Shown piece after piece: positions 57,726 through 64,000 of a DNA stretch of 64,000 nucleotides. This DNA comes from Brachionus manjavacas. Lineage: Eukaryota; Rotifera; Eurotatoria; Ploima; Brachionidae. Numbering within the stretch: position 1 is the first letter of the stretch; every line of letters begins with the position of its first letter. A program made the position numbers and the translations under genes. The notes beneath the pieces are model-generated. The model was not told where the DNA came from, searched no databases, and worked only from the letters and a program-made list of their open reading frames with translations. The DNA is taken from the NCBI GenBank assembly GCA_019054805.1, contig JAHQIY010000004.1:2294001-2358000 (forward strand). The letters are read 5' to 3'.

Positions 57726-58784
57726 TTAATTTGAATCGGTGTTCGGATTAGGGCGCTGTTCAAAATACATAAAATCCTGAAGAAAAAATTAAAATTATGT
57801 TATTCTTTTTTGTAAAAAACTTACAATAAGAAGAAGAGCACCAATCAAAGTTCCTAATTAAAAATTAATAAAATTCATATAAAATTATCTTTTCTTAATT
57901 TACCTTTACTTTTGACGGACAAGTCCATCGGAACTTAAATAAAATTAAATTAAAAAAATATCAAAAAAATTTTAATTTTTTTTACATGAAATGGTAAATT
58001 TGTCCGAGAGGGTGGCCATTTCTTTTACAAAACCAGAATATTCTTTTGTCAGACTTCCAATTTGATTCATCCCATCTACGGTCAATAACTGAAATTCATT
58101 ATCACACGGACTGCAAGGTCCATCCCAAATACAACACGGGCCTTCAATCTTTAAAATCACATTTTCGGCTTCGTCTAAAATATCATAACTAGCTTTCCAG
58201 AAAGAGCCCCTTTTTTAAAAAAATGAAGTTAAATTAAGGAATTTATTTTAAAACTTTTGTCTAATAGAGCCGATCACATTTCCTGGCGGAGCCTCAACTC
58301 TCACTTCAAAAGCACAACATAAACAACAGCTTGCAAACCAACAGCAACCTGCACAACATTTAAATTCTCTGCTTATCAACATTACTTCCTAATTAAAGAA
58401 ATTTATAATAAATATTAAATTTTCTGAAAACTTACTTGTTTCATATTGTCCATAACGTGAAAAATAAATCCACGCTGATTTGTGCAGCAATTTCTCATAC
58501 ATGTACCACTGTCTAAAAAAAAGATCTCTTTCAATAAGTTCCACGAAAAAATTGGAAATTTTGCCTTCGTAAGCATAGAGAAATTGATCGTCATTAGCGT
58601 TTCGAAGAACATATTTATTATTTTTCTCGAATCCTATTAAAGCTTCAGTCAAGCTTACAAGCTGTTCAACTTTAATTTTGTCAAGTTGAGTCAAATATTC
58701 CAAGCCCGGGGGACATCCTGGAACTTGAGTGGGACGCTGCATCCAAGCTGAGTCTGGTTCTTGAGTTATTGGGCTGAAATTCAT
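57726..58784 (-). CDS. PLSCR-like: Phospholipid scramblase, seven exons
   Basis: Exons in coding order: 58784-58565, 58512-58436, 58388-58255, 58209-57986, 57933-57904, 57853-57825 and 57776-57726. Together they give 765 nt, 254 residues and a TAA stop. Landmarks: CPPGLEYL at 24-31, GFEKNNKY near 51-58, EDSGTCMRNCC at 73-83 across the first junction, QRGFIFHVMDN at 86-96, and a Cys-rich palmitoylation-type segment (CCAGCCWFASCCLCC, 110-124). APPGNVIGSI lies at 132-141, GPCC at 24-27 of exon 4 (residues 167-170), FPMDLSVK at 219-226, and a C-terminal membrane helix GTLIGALLLIDFMYFE at 229-244. Family members move phospholipids across membranes in response to calcium or act as membrane-associated regulators. 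The long proline-rich N-terminus of vertebrate PLSCR1 is absent. All introns are GT-AG except the first, and all are 45-52 bp. The joined frame matches the family over its whole length, so the gene looks intact. It lies inside the spacer of an inverted duplication. Confidence 0.93.
58513..58564 (-). other. GC-AG intron (52 bp), scramblase intron 1
   Basis: The exon ends GAAG, the intron starts GCAAAA and ends TTTTTTTTAG, and the next exon starts ACAGTGG. This junction gives Y-E-D-S-G-T-C, as expected from the family (AED-x-D-C-C-type). Reading through the intron stays open but inserts 17 residues and then leaves the family frame. No GT donor nearby restores the conserved sequence. Confidence 0.75.
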
Positions 58785-59052
58785 TATTAATTTAATCTTT
58801 ATGTAGTTAATTAGATTGGAAATATCTAAAGTAAAATAAATAAAGTTTTTATTTATTAAAAATTAAAAGTTATTTGAATCATTTTTAATAATCTTAAATA
58901 ATTAAAATTAGAATAATGCTACAAAAAATATATCTTATTAAAATTGGGATTGAATTTTGATTTAATATTATGAATCGTAACTAAAACAGAACTTGTGAAT
59001 TTTTTTTTCATTATTGTAAAAACCTAATAAAATTTTATCTATTAATTAAAAT

Positions 59053-59227
59053 TAGCTGACCGGCCAAATGGCCGCCCACCAAAAAGTTGGCCGGCTTTTT
59101 GGCCGCCTGTATATTTTAGACCGTTTATTTAGGCGGTCCAAAAAATGGACCGCCTAGCTGACCGGCCAAATGACCGCAAAAACCCTCCGTGTATTGGACC
59201 GGTTTGTCTTGACCGTATCCAACACTA
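59053..59227. mobile_element. Truncated copy of the GGCC-rich hAT MITE
   Basis: Dense GGCC/GGCGGTCC words end in CCAACACTA, the same terminus as the 6962-7489 element. The left terminus and target duplication are missing; the left edge runs into AT-rich DNA near AGCTGACCGGCC. It lies about 270 bp upstream of the scramblase start. Confidence 0.7.
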
Positions 59228-59613
59228 ATTTGTTCACAACAAATTTAGAAAAATTAAATGTCTGATGAAAAAAGGTTAACTTGGGGAAATTTTTGCTGAA
59301 ACGCTTTGATTAGTTTGAGTAGTAACAGACTGGATCCAAATAGTTTAGAAAAAAATAAATTTTGAAAGAATCCAAATTTAATTTTAAAAATTGTACTTTT
59401 TTTAATAAAAAGAAGAAAATTTTAAATTTTGTTTGAAAAAGGTGATAAATATAAAAACCAAACTTTAATTATGAGATTAGTCAATTGAACTGTAAAATCT
59501 GTAAAGATTTTTAGTGTGAAAAAAAATCGAAAAAAATGTTGAAATAACATTGAAAAGTGCGATTTTTCAAATATTTTTTTAGGTTTCAAATAAAAAGATA
59601 ATTTTAAGCTTGG

Positions 59614-60597
59614 GTTTGTGATATGATGATCCTTATAAGATAATATTAGTAGTTAAAAAAACTATCTACGATCTTTTTTCCATTTTTCTTAAATTGAGTA
59701 TTTGTTAAAATCCACCAAACGAAAGTAAATTATCACTTATTTCAAAATTTTATATGAAGACTGTGGTAAACTTTGGTTCACCTGTTACTGGAACAATTCT
59801 TGTTCTCAGGTTTTATGAACTATTAGTTCAGCTAATCTAAATATCGATCACCTAATTTAAAAAAGCTAATGTAGTAATAAAAATAAGTCAGAAAAAATAA
59901 TTAAATAGAAACTTTAAAGTTGAGCGGATTAGGTAAATTTTGCGAAATAGATGGAGCTATGTCTCCCAAAGTCAAAAACTAGAAGGGTAAAAAATTAATT
60001 TTAATTTTCTTTAATTTTTATTATTTATGCTGAAAGGCAAAAATTTATATAAAGAGCACATTTGGGTATTTGGGATTGTTGAAAGGGTAATAACAAGTCA
60101 ACCAGATCAGAGCAAATGCTATTTCTTAAGCTCCTTCAAAAAAAAAAAACAAAAAAATTATTAACTTCAATTATTTATTTTTATATCAGTTTCGAGAATT
60201 AGGACTAAATAGCTTTATTTAATTTGTTCACATAATTCTATTTTGGTTCACACTAATTCTATTTAGAACAAAAAAATTGGGTGAACCAATAGTTCACAAA
60301 ACCTGAGAACAAGAATTTTTCGTATAATAAGTGTATTATTATACACCTATCCAACTAGATCCAGTTTTTCAACGATTGAATATAAACTTAAATCTTATGA
60401 ATTATTTATCTTTTTTTTATTTTTCTTATTTTATTCATTTATTTTTATTTTATATTAAAAGCGACATCGTTTAAATATTATAAAGTTACTTTGTTTTCAA
60501 GATAGTTGTCTTTGGGTATGACATTATTTAGCTTTTTTTTTAGTTTTTTCATGTGTTTTTATTTGGCAAAAAATAAATAAATGAATTGAATTATCAT
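59614..60597 (-). repeat. Right arm of the inverted duplication
   Basis: Reverse-orientation match to 55955-56785. It has extra sequence relative to the left arm (for example around 60200-60260 and 60310-60350) and lacks the GCTCCTTCAG word and part of the right end of the internal element. The amount of difference indicates an old duplication. Confidence 0.72.
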
Positions 60598-60849
60598 TCC
60601 TTTACTTGATTTCGTGAAAAATGAATACCAATGAAATTTCTGAACATTATTTTTTTACTCTATTTATAGGATTTTTTATCAGCTTTAGAATAAAAAATTT
60701 ATTAATTTATTAATTTAAAATGACTAATAATGATAAATTTTGGAAAACCAGACTGATAATACTTAATTTTACTGAAGGTTCTCCAGAAATTTTGCGGCAT
60801 GATTCATAGTCTCTTTAGTTGTGAATAAAAAAAATTTTAGTATTAAATG

Positions 60850-61120
60850 ACTCGTATACTTTTCAACTTCTATTAAGATACAATTTTTTAAAACTTTTAT
60901 TTTGAGCTATTTTGACTACTGCTTAACTTTTATGTATTATTTTTTAAAAGAGGCAATAATCTAACTAGCAAAGAGTTATAATTTTTCGATATAAATTTTT
61001 TAAGTTTAAATTTGATGCTAATAACTTTAATTCCGTAAATAACTTTCTAGAAAAATATGGTTATATGCATTTCAGCATAGGATTCTAGACAGAATGTAAT
61101 CTTTTTCTTTTAAATAATGA
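60850..61120 (+). repeat. Diverged repeat, partner at about 63500-63770
   Basis: Both stretches share, in the same order and orientation, TTTTGACTACTGCTTAACTTT-like, AGCAAAG-TAT, AAAAATATGGTTATAT-like and CATAGAATTTT-like strings. Identity is moderate. Neither copy codes for protein; the boundaries are approximate. Confidence 0.45.
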
Positions 61121-63499
61121 AGAAAAAACGATTTTAACTCAAGATTGATAAATAGCTTTGTGATCAAGAGATCAATGTTGAAATTCACTACATTCAAGCT
61201 TTCTATCTAAAATAATTTAAATTCAATTTTTTTAGATTTTGTTAAAAATTTAAAAGATTTTTTTCAAATTTTTCAATATCTAATCGAAACTATTATTTTA
61301 TTTTTAAAGAAATTAACTATCTTTAAATAATTTCAATAAATAAATGAAGTGTAAATCAGTCTTTTAGACAAGAGAACTAGCCTGTTGATTAGCCTTGAAA
61401 TTGTTTCAACGAAATTCAAATTGGTCATATACGTGATGGATAAAAATTAAAATAAAATTATAATTAGAAAATAAATTTTTAAAGTTTTAATAGATGATGT
61501 TTTTACAAACTACAATAAGCGTTATTTTATAAGATTAGCCATAGATCAAACAGAGAGAGTAATAAAAGAAATCGACCTGAGTTATGCGCTATTGAAATTC
61601 CACAATCAGGAAAGAAGACTTCGATTTGAAAACTTTATAGCCTTGTCCCTTTATGTTCAAAAGATATTGCTGAATCAATTGAGGTCGAAAGTTATTTTAA
61701 GAGTGAATTAAAATCAATTGAAAAATAAATAAATCTTAATTTTGAAAAGTCTAGGAATTTCTTTAAGAATCGAAAAATAACAATCATCTTTTTTAATATT
61801 CCGGAAGATACCAATTTTTAATTTTTTTCAGCATCCTATTCGGTTCACATCGAGATCTTCCGACAAAAATCTGATATTTTATTGCAAGCTTTGTAACTCA
61901 GAGTTCAGAAGGCTTAGAACTTTGATAATTTTTTAAAATTTTTATCAACGACTTTTCTAACTTGACTATTTAAACAATTTTTGGTAATATTTTAATCTTA
62001 TTTTTTTTTTTTGGTCATTATTTTTTGAGTGATTCACTCACAATCATCTGTCGAGTACTTAGCACTCATACTCTCATCAAAATCAACAAAAAAATGAGTG
62101 AACATGTCTGCAACTGCCCCTTTTCTTATCCTAAAGAATAATGGGGAAACGCTCATCTCCTTTTCAAGTACCGTTTTGAGCAACGGCTCCGATCTGACAC
62201 AGAGGTTACTGCATCGAGTCTAATTATTACCAAGTCTAAAAATGAGAGTAATATAATCTGGAAAATTTAGAATTACTTTAATTAGTAATTAAAGCTAGTC
62301 ACATTTTTTTTAAAGTTGTACACATTTTTGAGGATTAAAAAACTTTCATTTATCTCTCTAGCCTTATCTGAAACGCTAAGTACTGGAATGGTACATTAAA
62401 ACCAAATAAAACTTTAGGTTGTTAACTAAATTTTGCAATCTAATTTTTAGAAGTTATAACATAAATTTTTAATTTGTATTTTAAACATCTATATTTTTTA
62501 AATAACTCTGATTAAGATTTCGATTTAAAAACAATTTGAAAAAGAAAATTTTACAATTTCTAAATTTAAGTTTGGTATATTTTATTAATTGCTAAAGTAC
62601 AAATTCTTTGATTAAATATACAATAAATATTTAATTTATGTTGAAATGTATTTTTTGTATTTATTTTAAAATTTAATATTCTTATTGAAAAATAAACAAA
62701 TAAACAAATTCTTATTTAATTAATCTTTTAGTTTTTAGGTCTTGAGATTTAGTAAAGTAAAGGTTTCTTTTTTAAACAAATCATTTAACAATAATTCAGC
62801 TTAATCTAAAAAGAATTAATTAGCTATTTGGCTCACGGTCTGAAAACTATCTAGTAAAGATGATTAATTTGAAGTTTTTTTTCTGGCAGCTATTTACTCA
62901 ATTTTTAAGGTAAAATTTATTTTCTTAAGACAGAAAATTTTTAGGTGATGGAGTGAAAAAACTTTTAATAATTTCACTCCATCAACTAAACATATTAATT
63001 ACATTTGAAATGTAATTACTTATAAGAAAAAAATATGCATTAAATTTTCAAAATAGTTAAAAAAATAATGACTTATGATATTTTGTTTAAATCATAATTT
63101 AAAAATTATCTTTATGGTAGTATTAGTAAAAGAAGTTAATATAGATGTAAAAAAAGAGGTACCTGTGTGGATATGTGTAATTATTAAATAATCATGCACT
63201 TTTAATAGAAAATTAACCGTCATTACCATTCATAATTTTTTAATCAAAAAATGATTAATTTGGTTAAAGTAATTTATATATAAAATTAGAAAAAAATTCA
63301 TAGCGTTTTTACTTATGGTACTGTAATTTTTGTACTAATATTTCACATTGCCCTAAAATTAAAGAAAGATATCGTATAATTTTCGAACATTTTCGTAAAT
63401 TCTTAATTTTTGACTTTTAGGATTTTACAGTATTTTACGTGAATTATCGTAAAATTTAAGAGCTCGTGCCAAATCGCCACTGTTACAAAAAATTATTTT
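61121..63499. other. Gene desert with small repeats
   Basis: A stretch at about 61140-61205 is an inverted partner of 47812-47880. A frame at about 61520-61700 is weakly coding-like but has no domain. A hairpin with GATGGAGTGAAA arms lies at 62948-62985. Nothing else is supported. Confidence 0.4.
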
Positions 63500-63770
63500 C
63501 TATTAAAATAATCTTCTATCTTGCTACTTCAGTAAAAGTCCAATTTTTAAGACCTTTATTTTACCGTGATTTGACTATTGCTTTACGCTTAAATGCTATT
63601 TTTCAAAAGAATCAATTTTTAAATTAGCAAAGCTATTATATATCTATCATAAAATTTTAAATTTAAAGCTTGAAGTCAAATGTTTCAATATATGAAAAAT
63701 ATGGTTTATATTCATTTAAACATAGAATTTTTGAATGCTAACTTTCTTGTTCATATGTCTTTTTTATTTC
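63500..63770 (+). repeat. Diverged repeat, partner at about 60850-61120
   Basis: See the partner copy; shared strings include TGACTATTGCTTTACG-like and GAAAAATATGGTTTATATTCA-like sequence in the same order. Confidence 0.45.
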
Positions 63771-63867
63771 AATTGTCCCTCAATTTAAAAAAAAAGACTA
63801 AAGAAAAATGACTCAATTTGAAAAAATTGAATTATAATTTAAGATCAAACAATTAAATGGTTGTTAT

Positions 63868-64000
63868 TTTATTTTATTTATTTATTTATTTATTTATCTG
63901 TACCGGGTTAATGCTCCTTCAGTAGAAAGATTAAATTAAACTAAACATAAAAAAGGATATATAAGTCTAAGTAATAAAAAGAGAATCAAGGCCAATATAG
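63868..64000 (+). repeat. ATTTATTT...GCTCCTTCAG repeat, runs off the window
   Basis: Seven or so TTTA/ATTT units, then CTGTACCGGGTTAATGCTCCTTCAG-type sequence (only its core is shared with the copies at 41.5, 41.7 and 56.0 kb), then an A-rich tail that continues to the window edge. Confidence 0.5.

Noticed and set aside
59053-59227. Complete MITE with target duplication
   Set aside because: ATTTGTTC on the right has no counterpart on the left, and the left terminus is absent.
1-64000. Bacterial operon, CRISPR array or prophage
   Set aside because: No regularly spaced repeats, no ribosome-binding sites or gene packing; introns, LINEs and a GPCR show eukaryotic DNA.

Overview
This 64 kb window is AT-rich, repeat-laden eukaryotic DNA, most likely from a small invertebrate animal. 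The evidence is a metazoan biogenic-amine receptor gene, a phospholipid scramblase gene split by six introns of only 45-52 bp, and a dense mix of non-LTR retrotransposons and hAT, MULE, Tc1/mariner and Tigger DNA transposons. A monogonont rotifer would fit the base composition, intron size and transposon mix, but that is inference from memory, not something the sequence proves. Some open frames begin with GTG or TTG only because of how frames are opened; in a eukaryote these are exon or relic fragments.

Layout. 1-5 kb: a coding-like fragment, hAT and MULE relics, a LINE 3' end and an almost complete FLYWCH/MULE transposase. 5-7.5 kb: a Tc1/mariner relic, a LINE tail and a GC-rich hAT MITE (6962-7489) with a perfect 8-bp target duplication. 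7.5-40 kb: a long gene desert holding LINE fragments (9.8, 14-16.5, 18.1, 26, 30 and 39.5 kb), non-autonomous DNA transposons (10.1-11.1, 14.2-14.6, 26.4-26.7 kb), a 507-bp near-perfect fold-back element (18783-19289), a two-copy repeat (21.3 and 35.3 kb) and two weak candidates for small spliced genes (22.6 and 31.8 kb).

40-64 kb holds the confident host genes: an intronless class A GPCR (40003-41226), an RmlC-RmlB fusion protein (50243-51850), a truncated mitochondrial ribosomal protein S12 fragment (53559-53797), and a complete seven-exon phospholipid scramblase on the minus strand (57726-58784). Between them lie a broken Ty3/Gypsy fossil (about 42-46.3 kb), a Tigger-like element nested in a hAT-like element (52181-53122), a CGGA-rich element that abuts the S12 fragment, a hAT transposase relic, and a large inverted duplication whose arms flank the scramblase gene.

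The genes do not form a pathway or operon. The strongest system-level pattern is in the mobile DNA. Several unrelated non-autonomous element families each carry many copies of one private short motif on both strands (GGCCGCC, CGGAG, AAGTCA, GATATCA, GGTCAC, TTCGGAT) between termini that look transposase-like, as if the subterminal transposase-binding sites had been amplified again and again. The most unusual protein is the RmlC-RmlB fusion, whose epimerase-like half appears to have lost its catalytic histidines.
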